From Diphasiastrum complanatum (lineage: Eukaryota > Streptophyta > Lycopodiopsida > Lycopodiales > Lycopodiaceae), in assembly GCA_029204225.1 (NCBI GenBank), contig MU835606.1, forward strand, positions 1 to 37,791: a stretch of DNA of 37,791 nt, in the 5' to 3' direction. Below, in pieces: positions 23,823-27,952 of this stretch. Positions within the stretch are counted from its first letter, which is position 1. Each line of letters begins with the position of its first letter. The notes beneath the pieces were generated by a model. The model was not told the origin of the DNA. It did not search any database and saw only the letters and a list, made by a program, of their open reading frames with translations. The position numbers were made by a program, and so were the translations under genes.

Positions 23823-26800
23823 TCCTACACATACCTGGGGATCCTTTTCTCAGGTCCTACTTTTAGCATGAGACAGGTTGTTGTCACTCGACTGGGGAAG
23901 GGACATGCCTCCCTTGTTCAACTAGAGCGATTTTGTTTCCGGAAGTCCATCCAGGATGCTCGTAGTAAGTGTCACCTTTTTGATACCATTGTCACCCCCA
24001 CGGCTCTATATGCGGTAGAGGCATGGTGTACAGGTCTCCCCTCTTCACACTGGGCCAGTCTTTCACGACTACAGACCACCATGCTAGCTTGGTGAGCAAA
24101 GCCTTCTGTTCCACATAAGATCCTCTTGGCCGAGTTCGTAGTTCCACCTATACAGATCGAGGTAGCTTTCCAGCAGTTTCTATCACTCAGATTGAAAATA
24201 TTTGAAGGAAAAATGAGATCAGAGGACGATATCACTGCCTGTTTCGAGACATGCCTACCACTCTACGCGCTCTCATCGCCTATGAGGACCCACGATGTGT
24301 CGCTCTGATGGTATGTGAGATGTTCATCCTACAGAGAGATTTATACGGGACACCCCAGCATTTTACCTCACAGCCACTGATCACTTCATTCTTTACTAGG
24401 CGGAGATCGCGTGACTTAGTGCATGAGGAGGAGGATTATGACGATGATGATGATGATAGCCGCTCGCATTCTCATAGAGATCAGAGACAGTGTACTTCTC
24501 ACCATCACGTTACTTCCAGGATCACCAGACATCCTATGCAAAGACGTACTACTACACATGCTCATGCTCATGCTCATAGACGACGCCGGCAGGCTCCAGT
24601 GCCTTCTCATGCTGTGGCTCACATTACATCCTTTTACAGCAACAGCACAGTCTTGACATCTGGACATAGATACATATGATTATTATGCACAGACACACTC
24701 GCATACGTGTCTACTTTAGTTTGTACTAGATGTTTTCTTGATTACAGTTCTGGAGACGTTTTATATGCTCCCATGGTTACCACACACTTGACATGTACTT
24801 CATTAGTCTTATATGCCTTTTGGCATGGAAAAGACATTAATCTAAGGAAGTTTTACATTTCATCACTTCAGCTTGCTCAACCTAACTAAAAGCATAGCTG
24901 GTGGACAATCCACCACTCAAGGTAGAAGAATCAGCACAAGTCAGCTGGCCGCAGTCAAATGAAGTCTGAGTACTCTATATCATCACCTCACATTACAAAA
25001 AGCAGCAGTATTTTCACCAACCAGTAAACATAATTCAAAGTATCACATTTAACAGCACTACCAAGTAACCAAAATAAGAACGTTTATACATGCATCATAC
25101 TCTCGGATATTCTACAACCCATATTTTTTAAAAGCATAGATGTCTATTTATGACAAAGATAATAGAGAAATGTTTAAAATCATGAACAAAACATATTAAA
25201 AAATCTTAAACAGCACCATGAGACTTGCTTAACCTTTGAAACCTTTCCATCACAGGTTTCAGATCTTTTCTTCGAACTTCAATGACTCTGGATGGTGTTG
25301 ATTCGATGTGCAGATCCTCCTCCACGTCAGCATTTGTTAAGCTTCTATCTAGCATGACATGGAAAAATACCTGCACATCCCCATGGCACTTTCTTTTAGG
25401 ACCCACAGACTTAAACCTGTTGGTTAACAACTGCTTGTAATCATAATGGAAAAAAAGAAACAGCTTTTAGCACTGCATACGTTAGGTTGAGCCCAGAGAG
25501 GGTACGGCTGACTCTGATTTATATGCACTTCAGCATTAGACATATACCAACATCGCAATTCCTCAGCATCTTTAACTGGCCTTTGTCCCACCAATCCAGC
25601 CCCTACAGCAGCACAGGAATCTTTCTCATGCTGTGAAGGCTCGCATGCAAAACACTCCAGCCTTTCTTCACGTTCTACCCAATTCAATCCACGACACACA
25701 TGCCATTTTTCTGAAGGCTCAACAATCAGCCTTAAGTCCTGTGATTGTCCGGGGCTACTTGAACTTTCTGAATTCATGCCATTACTACTATAGCCACCCT
25801 CTGTCCATGTTGAAGGACGAAGTGAGTACCTTACAAGATGACCAGATGCAGAGAGCACCCAAAGTCTCTCTTTCCAAATTCCTGTCAAACTGTTGTCAGA
25901 ATTCATTCCACTTCCATCATGGAACCCTGCTGCTACAGCCCCTCCTGCCCCTGTATTACCATCCCCATGGACAGCACCTCGCCAACCACCAAGTCCATTT
26001 TTTATCCTAGCCATAACAGAGAGTGTCATAGCAGGAGGAGGAGGAGGCAGTACTTGCTGAGCAGCCCTTAAAGGTCCTGTCTCATGCCACCATGGGAATG
26101 CAGGCGTTGGAAAAGGTAGTCCGGAGGACCCATCCACAGATAATGATGTCATATGAGTCCTTGGACAAACAACACCCCCAAATGGTGAAATGGCAAATAG
26201 GTGGCTTGTTCCTCTTGAAGAGCTCACAGCAATCCAATGGCTATCAATGCTGAAAGCAATATCTTGAATCACCTGCAAAAAAAACTAAAACTGTCAAATC
26301 ACAACCTTTTCGAATCCACTCCCCATCGAAATGATCAGGAAAAAGAGCTTCACAGTGATTACTGCATTCGTGAGGCCACGATAGAGCTTATAAAGGTGAA
26401 CATGAGATGGGTTTCCTCGTCCAGTTGCTGTACTGCCACAATGTCCTCTAGCAGGTGGTGTGAGTCTGAAAACGTTCAGGTTGTGCCCATATACAGAAGC
26501 TGTTACAAGGAGAGTTCCACTGGGATCAAAGCAAAGAGAGGACAGAGGACTTGTGTGAGCTCTGAATTGTGTCACTATATTTTTATCCACAACATCCTGA
26601 ACAATTACCTGCAAAGAGAAAGCTCTGTGTCATAACCAATAACTCTAACCCCCTCAACCCCGAACCCTAAACCCTAAAGAGTGTAACTGATAAAACTCTG
26701 ACCGAGGAATAGGGCGGAGAAGAAAAACTCCTTTAAGCATTTAGTGCCTCTCAAGATCGATAGCTCTGACATAAAGAAATATTTCCAGAAAATGCTCACT

Positions 26801-27952
26801 ACAAGAATAGGCACTTACAGTTCCTGCATACTCTGATGCAACATTGTACCCATTATTATTCACTTTTCGGCCTGGACAATTTGACCCTACGGCATCGGGA
26901 AGATATTCCGAGCAGTATCTAGATAATGTCTTGTAGCTTTTTTCCCCTAGGGTCATCACACCAGCTGCAAGCTGCTTGCTTGATTCTTTGGCATATTGAA
27001 CAACATAACCACCACTACCTGGAGAAGTTGATGGACTGATTCCTGGAGATGAGCCAAGTTGTTGAGGTGACACGCGACCAATAGATGACATAAGAAGCTG
27101 ATTTGATGCATAAGCAAGCCACCTTGGACCCAATGCCATTGCTCCATTCCCAGAATTGGCTACACCTAACCCTACCTCAGGAGTAGGGTATGTTGACACA
27201 TTGAATGTATTCTTGAGTGTTGCTGCATCAAAACAATGTATCTGTGCAAATCAAAGAAGCCACAATTAGGTTCTAATTCTACATAAACCTCATCTATGGA
27301 CATCCAAACTTCAGAAAAGATAGGTTCTTTGTTGTCCCTAATTGCATCTATAAGAGCTACTTGTCAGAAATTTCATTCCTAAACCCTGAACCCTAACTGT
27401 TAAAAGCTCTTATAGCTTCTAGATTGTAACTTCGTGTATAACTTATGAAAACGATAGGAGGCATGTACGTCATCAACCATATCTACATACCTGGCTGGCT
27501 AGAGCCACTGCGATAACTTGTGAACTGCACTGCACAGCATAAACGCCAGTTCGAAATCGTAATTCATGTACATAGACATGAGTTTTGAGAGAGTAAAAGC
27601 GGATGACTGTTGGAATGAATTGGTGAGAGAGCCCTCCAGACGTATTTCCATCTCCTGTGTATGTGCCAGGAAATCCGCCTGGAATAGAAGCTGTTCGGTT
27701 TGCGATATCTCCTGTTACAACTAATAGCAAAGGGTGTGCCTTATTGAACATCCCATTAATAAGCTCCTTTGGGTGTGGCCATGGTTGCAATCGTAAGAAT
27801 GCAACATGGCCATCTCGTCTAGACACTATCTCACTCACATTGCTTGCATCTTCCACATCCCACACTTGGAAACCATTCATATATGTGAGCAGCAACATAT
27901 GGTGTATACTTCCAGAGCTTAACTCTAACTTGTCAAAACTTGCCCATTGCAC
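3404..27952 (-). CDS. ATG18H: ATG18f/g/h-type autophagy protein with BCAS3 domain (exons A-G; first exon not found)
   Basis: The family binds phosphoinositides and acts in autophagosome formation; the plant f/g/h members combine an ATG18-like WD40 propeller with a C-terminal BCAS3 domain. Seven exons on the minus strand (27491-27952, 26819-27241, 26363-26608, 25481-26272, 25234-25370, 4481-4680, 3404-4152) have GT-AG borders and join in one frame to 1,002 residues plus a TGA stop. Recognisable blocks in order are WASFDKLEL, GFQVWDVEDASNVSE, VRFYSLKTHVYVHELRFR, GPRWLAYAS, FRAHTSPLSSLCFDPSG, HLYKLYRGLTNA and the BCAS3 part with PWW, SASGHLVRYSL and IESTPSRVIEVRRKDL. The PROPPIN FRRG site is replaced by LYRG. 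The N-terminal exon of roughly 40-70 residues is missing from the model. Intron 5 is 20.5 kb of retrotransposons. The family is certain; the paralogue letter (f, g or h) is not resolved. Confidence 0.9.
4481..4680 (-). CDS. ATG18H: ATG18/BCAS3 exon F (200 bp)
   Basis: Starts after GGGTTTTGTAG with one base that completes the codon split by intron 5, then TNTTEAVGNATSLQNLTYGYAKLQDALIE and SSFANIHIRRSSSG. Ends TACCCAG before GTTTGCC, phase 1. The serine-rich tail region is typical of this part of the family, which is weakly conserved. The phase match on both sides is the main support. Confidence 0.78.
5080..5300 (+). mobile_element. LTR-like fragment, opposite strand to the neighbouring gypsy element
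   Basis: The plus strand shares ordered blocks with the minus strand of the gypsy LTR region at 9.5-9.85 kb, for example ATTGGCCAAGGGCCC against ATTGGCCTTGGGCCC and GGAGTGGGGTCCT against GGAGTGGGGGTCCT. It is therefore probably a decayed LTR of a related family in the other orientation. No PBS or coding part is attached. Confidence 0.35.
5690..7499 (-). pseudogene. pol: gypsy pol remnant: protease, RT, RNase H
   Basis: Protease near 7350-7400 reads LVETDSTHSFIS, so the catalytic Asp-Thr-Gly is replaced by Glu-Thr-Asp. RT (about 6400-6770) shows CIDYRALNKLTIRNQYP, FSKIDLPSGYYQIRM, KTAFRTHLGLYEF and LPFGVQNGPPTFQNAMN, but the YxDD box is YFDN (6421-6432): the second Asp is lost. A frame change separates the RT from the connection region (KCSFVVVEIEFLGFLV, VQVIEDWPIP). 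Another precedes RNase H (about 5690-5990), with AYESRRLRSYEQRYS, HEKELLVVIHALKKW and TDHQSLRHLL. The typical tail with integrase HHCC and DDE is not present. Confidence 0.85.
7600..8660 (-). pseudogene. gag: gypsy gag remnant with CCHC zinc knuckle
   Basis: Starts MATSSAEDPPQSSLDDRF at 8660, followed by a coiled-coil stretch (DARMDRLESRIDRVLSNLE). It changes frame near 8290 and continues with the retrotransposon gag core (NILENWFSNLETYFLLYPKT, LHLDGRAQTWW, ELSYLFSDLHP, LRGSLRYDVSSFRP). The knuckle CYCCKSPNHMTRDC (about 7605-7650) fits CX2CX4HX4C. At least two frameshifts are present. A related gag lies on the plus strand at 30.7-31.8 kb. Confidence 0.8.
8760..9470 (-). repeat. low-complexity leader of the gypsy element (degenerate GCCCATTT units)
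   Basis: Between PBS and gag the plus strand repeats words such as AAATGGGC, AAATGGGTGC and GAAAATGGGCG at irregular spacing. All minus-strand frames are long and open but give only Phe/Pro/Ser/Leu-rich low-complexity sequence. I therefore treat it as an untranslated repetitive leader and not as a gene. Confidence 0.55.
9476..9487 (-). promoter_or_regulatory. gypsy primer-binding site (initiator tRNA-Met type)
   Basis: The minus strand reads TGGTAGCAGAGC, one mismatch from the usual plant PBS TGGTATCAGAGC. It sits between the LTR-like region and the leader, as expected. Confidence 0.75.
9488..9850 (-). mobile_element. 5' LTR region of the gypsy element
   Basis: Lies directly upstream of the PBS on the minus strand. 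A TATA-like TATATA at 9619-9624 (minus GGTATATATGG) could be its promoter. The outer end is not defined because no second LTR copy survives next to the element; 9850 is an estimate where AT-rich host-like sequence begins. Confidence 0.5.
9890..11130. repeat. diverged tandem repeat, about three units
   Basis: Similar ordered words recur at about 494-bp spacing, such as ACCACCAAAGATTAAAAA at 10061 and 10554 and GATATGA...ATATTGATGTT-like blocks at 10144, 10638 and (shortened unit) 10921. Others are CACATGCA...AAAGATA-like blocks near 10313, 10819 and 11098. No open reading frame or LTR signature is present. It is probably old intron sequence that predates the LINE chain. Confidence 0.6.
11140..11330. 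other. short junction sequence with small inverted repeats and A/T runs
   Basis: Contains GTGAATC and GATTCAC in inverted order within about 22 bp, several GATTCG/CGAATC words, a T10 run and an A10 run. LINE similarity begins just after it. It may be target sequence or filler at the insertion edge. Confidence 0.3.
11331..11973 (-). mobile_element. LINE unit a, inverted 5' part (ORF1 N-terminus joined to endonuclease)
   Basis: Read on the minus strand from 11973: G/C20 run, (CT)10, then a Pro/Ser-rich ORF1 N-terminus like those of the other units. It jumps directly into the ORF2 endonuclease (GHILLTGDFNAR, then LGPITPYGEYLLQFGEAHE) and ends at IFNGYT near 11331. ORF1 core and the first half of the endonuclease are deleted. 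It is head-to-head with the sense part that follows, which resumes about 60 bp further along the same LINE. Confidence 0.75.
11934..11973. repeat. (GA)10 followed by G20 at the LINE inversion junction
   Basis: Plus strand shows GA repeats 11934-11953 and a run of 20 G at 11954-11973. On the minus strand this is C20 then (CT)n placed just before the LINE 5' end, matching the (CT)n that precedes the near-complete copy at 18797. Confidence 0.8.
13483..13506 (+). other. PIP-box-like motif QPLITSFF in LINE unit a
   Basis: Fits the PCNA-binding consensus Qxx(I/L/M)xx(F/Y)(F/Y) exactly and is followed by the basic TRRRSR. The same motif is kept in unit g at 24371-24394. Confidence 0.45.
13878..13891 (+). 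other. LINE 3' hairpin 1 (unit a): ATGCC-TTTT-GGCAT
   Basis: Five-bp stem, four-nt loop, followed by GGAAAAGACA. Here the TTAATAAAG box and the (CT) tail are missing, and the next LINE-like ORF1 sequence begins directly. Confidence 0.75.
13905..14412 (+). pseudogene. LINE unit b ORF1 remnant
   Basis: N-terminus rich in Pro, Ser and Thr (13905-14170), then after a frame change VSATISEERSREQKAHNIRV and RGIPDTQDAIAEATRFLETT, followed by AWRTTRDATTLIIHFTSLDS. This aligns to residues 215-290 of the intact ORF1 at 18886-19923. It stops at TAG after LRCRA, losing the C-terminal domain, and lacks most of the coiled coil. Confidence 0.7.
14470..16797 (+). pseudogene. LINE unit b ORF2 remnant: endonuclease, partial RT, thumb
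   Basis: Endonuclease pieces: VWNCDGIHSS, METHES, ARYIWLHI, VACYFPPES, IFLTGDFNAR, YGEYLLQFGEAHELAIYNG. The linker and RT fingers (15532-16215) include FWREFIPRAPPPLLDD, FPSSWCTNIIHPIHKNGDP and TIMIGHVLVTLYGVILQ. Near 16225 it jumps past motif A and the YADD box to THFLYSVG/NVSKTKVMVFNTSRAF and SYTYLG. After a frameshift it ends within the thumb (FDTIVTPSALYAGEIWCTG, MLARMIRAKPSVP). The zinc finger and C-terminal tail are lost. Confidence 0.8.
14951..15094 (+). repeat. 72-bp in-frame tandem duplication in LINE endonuclease
   Basis: Two adjacent copies (14951-15022, 15023-15094) start GTTCCATGATGCTACAGATC and run to CAGCTTGGGGATCA-type ends, with a handful of differences. 72 bp is 24 codons, so the frame is kept. 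Confidence 0.85.
16798..16811 (+). other. LINE 3' hairpin 2 (unit b): ATGCC-TTTT-GGCAT
   Basis: Followed by GGAAAAGACATTAATAAAG and a short CTTTCCCTCTCT tail, after which another LINE 3' fragment begins at once. Confidence 0.8.
17138..17151 (+). other. LINE 3' hairpin 3 (unit c): ATGCC-TTTT-GGCAT
   Basis: Followed by GAAAAAGACATTAATAAAG and the (CT)n tail. Confidence 0.8.
17171..17227 (+). repeat. (CT)n tail of LINE unit c
   Basis: 57 nt of uninterrupted CT repeat directly after AATAAAG; the next LINE unit starts at 17228. Confidence 0.95.
17228..18134 (+). pseudogene. LINE unit d ORF2 C-terminal part: thumb, CCHC zinc finger, PIP-like end
   Basis: Thumb region TRGQLFHTRVVPAMMYATEI, then SRIQATMLGRMICAK. 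After frameshifts, SYIQGYLFRRYMQQTW and YYQTHFLSL. The zinc finger CRLCSLQEVEDEAHFLLRC fits CX2CX9HX4C with all four ligands present, followed by YYEIRGMYYCLFRDGP. The protein ends QRTLQTYFR then TGA at 18132. RT core and endonuclease are missing through 5' truncation. Confidence 0.8.
18105..18128 (+). other. C-terminal PIP-box-like motif QRTLQTYF in LINE unit d
   Basis: Perfect match to QxxLxx(F/Y)F one residue before the natural stop. The equivalent position in the near-complete unit f has QHTIHHFF. Confidence 0.5.
18291..18304 (+). other. LINE 3' hairpin 4 (unit d): GCACC-CACA-GGTGC
   Basis: Same 5-4-5 geometry and position as the other hairpins, but three of the five stem pairs are changed on both sides (A-T to G-C, T-A to C-G, G-C to A-T). 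Followed by CCAAAAGACGTTAATAAAG. Confidence 0.85.
18324..18408 (+). repeat. (CT)n tail of LINE unit d
   Basis: 85 nt of CT repeat with one CCCTCCC interruption near its start; unit e begins at 18409. Confidence 0.95.
18725..18738 (+). other. LINE 3' hairpin 5 (unit e): ATGCC-TTTG-GGCAT
   Basis: Stem as in hairpin 1, loop changed at the last base. Followed by GGAAAAGACGTTAATACAA. Confidence 0.8.
18758..18796 (+). repeat. CTT/CTC-rich tail of LINE unit e
   Basis: Pyrimidine tract made of CTC, CTT and CT units; the 5' end of the near-complete LINE follows. Confidence 0.9.
18886..19923 (+). CDS. LINE unit f ORF1 protein (L1 type: coiled coil, RRM-like, C-terminal domain)
   Basis: 345 residues, uninterrupted. 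Residues 8-105 are Pro/Ser/Leu-rich with repeated PTPSLALP units. Residues about 115-200 form a likely coiled coil (LRMEMGQLKTTIQAM, IQELEERIEQHKAE). Residues about 228-295 match the RRM-like core of L1 ORF1 proteins (LNVRVQGIED, TTLIIRFTG, RQAVLRLRARLRG). Residues about 299-340 match the C-terminal domain (LVFMDDDLTPMQVAERRKVF, ALGKRVIYRDGKARYI). In L1 elements such proteins trimerise and bind element RNA. There is no CCHC knuckle, unlike the common plant L1 ORF1. Start chosen at the first ATG after the CT tract; TAG ends it 50 bp before the ORF2 domain. Confidence 0.8.
   Translation: MARRGALAPPPPRSPPSPSLPPPSPLQPVAGPSHTPSLPTPSPTTSPTPSLALPTASLSTQPTPAPPTPSLALPNPSLPAHSPPPSSLALSFLHGSPAPSHYPLSFPKEAYSPTKAIEQYLLSCMEQITLESSYLRMEMGQLKTTIQAMAIEKQTMMARIISLEETLSRKEEPASTTKIQELEERIEQHKAETKTWASLFEEDGKEGTHTFNSVISATISEEEMRKYKSLNVRVQGIEDTKAPITGATSFLTDTLSHHHNGMEKAWRTKRDPTTLIIRFTGIEDRQAVLRLRARLRGTLVFMDDDLTPMQVAERRKVFSEAKALGKRVIYRDGKARYIDPQKSEA
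18960..19140 (+). repeat. minisatellite-like repeats in ORF1 N-terminus
   Basis: CCCCTCGCTGGCCCTTCCCA-type units recur three or four times and encode TPSLALP repeats. They expand the disordered N-terminus in frame. Confidence 0.6.
19930..23581 (+). pseudogene. LINE unit f ORF2: APE endonuclease, RT, zinc finger, basic tail
   Basis: Endonuclease: LWNCNGI, TETHESPE, ICYFPPET, LAGDFNART, SDHSYLSL, with the key Asn, Glu, Asp-x-Asn and His present. RT: FVDFRKAFD (motif A), GVKQGCPLSPTLFGLY, LLYADDVVLLSRT (catalytic YADD), VNVAKTKVMVFNTSRSF. Then the thumb, and a zinc-finger region CSMCVMHETEDESHFLFRF whose fourth ligand is Phe and not Cys. The tail is Arg/Gln-rich and ends QHTIHHFFHVDGHRDI. Lesions: TGA at 20404, frameshifts near 21125 (A run), 21920 and 22600 (C run), TAG at 22579. 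No ATG opens ORF2 clearly; reinitiation or readthrough after ORF1 is possible. Confidence 0.88.
23531..23554 (+). other. C-terminal PIP-box-like motif QHTIHHFF in LINE unit f
   Basis: Exact Qxx(I/L)xxFF consensus, 9 residues before the ORF2 stop, after a long basic region. Confidence 0.5.
23707..23720 (+). other. LINE 3' hairpin 6 (unit f): GTACC-TTAG-GGTAT
   Basis: Same geometry; relative to ATGCC/GGCAT the middle pair is changed G-C to A-T on both sides and the outer pair is a G-T wobble. Followed by TCAAGGACATTAATAAAA. Confidence 0.8.
23740..23821 (+). repeat. CT-rich tail of LINE unit f
   Basis: CTTTCTTT then uninterrupted CT repeats; LINE unit g begins directly after. Confidence 0.95.
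24371..24394 (+). other. PIP-box-like motif QPLITSFF in LINE unit g
   Basis: Same motif as in unit a, followed by TRRRSR and an acidic run; it lies about 95 residues before the stop. Confidence 0.45.
24813..24826 (+). other. LINE 3' hairpin 7 (unit g): ATGCC-TTTT-GGCAT
   Basis: Followed by GGAAAAGACATTAAT, then unrelated sequence (CTAAGGAAG). The AAAG and CT tail are missing, so this is the end of the chain. Confidence 0.8.
24850..25200. repeat. intron sequence after the LINE chain, partial copy of the 9.9-11.1 kb repeat
   Basis: Blocks CAGCTTGCTCAA, AACTAAA, CCACCA and the AATCAGCACAAGTCAGCTGGC segment then CAAATGAAG follow the same order as in 10491-10610 (CAGCTTGCTCAA, AACTAAA, ACCACCA, ACACAAATCAGCAGGC, TTGATGAAG). 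From about 24960 to exon E I see nothing further. Confidence 0.45.
25234..25370 (-). CDS. ATG18H: ATG18/BCAS3 exon E (137 bp) before the giant intron
   Basis: I place the acceptor at GATGTGCAG then GTA (V of VFFHVMLDRS), because this joins exon D as PLWAQPN-VFFHVM, the family pattern. An alternative acceptor (TTACAAGCAG, exon to 25430) is also in frame and would add 20 residues with no family match. The exon carries IESTPSRVIEVRRKDLKPV, the end of the conserved BCAS3 part. The donor after TTTCAAAG (GTTAAGCAAG) is phase 2 and matches the phase of the distant exon F; a second possible donor lies 9 bp upstream in the same phase. Reading through gives a stop at 25206. Confidence 0.85.
25481..26272 (-). 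CDS. ATG18H: ATG18/BCAS3 exon D, end of propeller and BCAS3 domain (264 codons)
   Basis: Acceptor TTTTTTGCAG then GTG (V of VIQDIAFSIDSHWIA); ends CCTAAC before GTATGCAG. It starts with the last WD40 strands (WIAVSSSRGTSHLFAISPFGG) and runs into the BCAS3 domain: FPWWHETG, the LSVMARIKNG segment, the glycine-rich linker GAVAAGFHDGSG, LWVLSASGHLVRYSLRPS, the VEPSEKWHVCRGLNWVERE segment and CWYMSNAEVHIN. It is the largest exon and shows no stop or frameshift. Phase 0. Confidence 0.92.
26363..26608 (-). CDS. ATG18H: ATG18/BCAS3 exon C, WD40 and LYRG site (82 codons)
   Basis: Acceptor CTCTTTGCAG then GTA (V of VIVQDVVDKNI); ends at GCA before GTAATCACTG. It carries the best conserved propeller blade, with FRAHTSPLSSLCFDPSG and LLVTASVYGHNLNVFRL. 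The phosphoinositide motif of ATG18 proteins, FRRG, aligns to LYRG in HLYKLYRGLTNA, so the first arginine is missing. Phase 0. Confidence 0.92.
26663..26678. repeat. telobox-like motif in intron 2
   Basis: AACCCTAAACCCTAAA on the plus strand, inside the 210-bp intron between exons B and C (26609-26818). Confidence 0.4.
26819..27241 (-). CDS. ATG18H: ATG18/BCAS3 exon B (141 codons)
   Basis: Acceptor TTTGCACAG then ATA (I of IHCFDAATLKNTF); ends GGAACT before GTAAGTGCC. Joins exon A exactly at ALASQ-IHCFDAATL, the usual continuation in this family. It contains GPRWLAYASNQLL, the serine/proline-rich loop SSPGISPSTSPGSGGYV, and KESSKQLAAGVMTLGEKSYKTLSRYC, all typical of the plant f/g/h group. 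Phase 0 at both ends. Confidence 0.92.
27380..27396. repeat. telobox-like motif in intron 1
   Basis: Plus strand reads TAAACCCTGAACCCTAA, two imperfect CCCTAAA units, inside the 249-bp intron between exons A and B (27242-27490). Confidence 0.35.
27491..27952 (-). CDS. ATG18H: ATG18/BCAS3 exon A (first recognisable exon, 154 codons)
   Basis: Begins with GTG (V of VQWASFDKLE) after a CAG acceptor and ends with CAG (Q of ALASQ) before GTATGTAG. It carries the first blades of the WD40 propeller: a LLLTYMNGFQVWDVED-type strand, the SRRDGHVAFLRLQPWP segment and the FYSLKTHVYVHELRFRTGVYAVQCS segment. Both ends are phase 0. A further coding exon must lie upstream, because no ATG precedes the conserved start in frame. 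Confidence 0.9.

Larger units (their letters stand above)
23822..24840 (+). pseudogene. LINE unit g, 5'-truncated: ORF2 thumb and C-terminal tail
   Basis: Starts at SYTYLGILFSGPTFSMRQ right after the CT tail of unit f. The thumb (FDTIVTPTALYAVEAWCTG) is followed by a TGA near 24094 and a deletion that removes the zinc finger. The end (24251-24679) is open: AYEDPRCVALMVCEM, QPLITSFF, RRRSR, a Glu/Asp run with six Asp, then a His/Arg/Thr-rich tail (HAHAHAHRRRR) ending HITSFYSNSTVLTSGHRYI. The unit ends with hairpin 7 and GGAAAAGACATTAAT but no CT tail. Confidence 0.85.
4681..25233 (-). other. 20.5-kb intron 5 of the ATG18/BCAS3 gene, packed with retrotransposons
   Basis: The donor GTTAAG (minus strand at 25233) and the acceptor GGTTTTGTAG (ending at 4681) are both phase 2, and the flanking exons join as FQ(R)TNTTEAVGN. 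The interior holds a gypsy element in the sense of the host gene, an old tandem repeat, and a chain of LINE units antisense to the host gene. Confidence 0.8.

Noticed and set aside
13900-24840. Tandem duplication of one LINE as the origin of the chain
   Set aside because: Units start at different places of the element and unit d is from another subfamily.
25206-25233. Stop at 25206 as the true end of the ATG18/BCAS3 protein
   Set aside because: A good phase-2 donor at 25233 fits the acceptor of exon F, and exons F and G continue the family tail.
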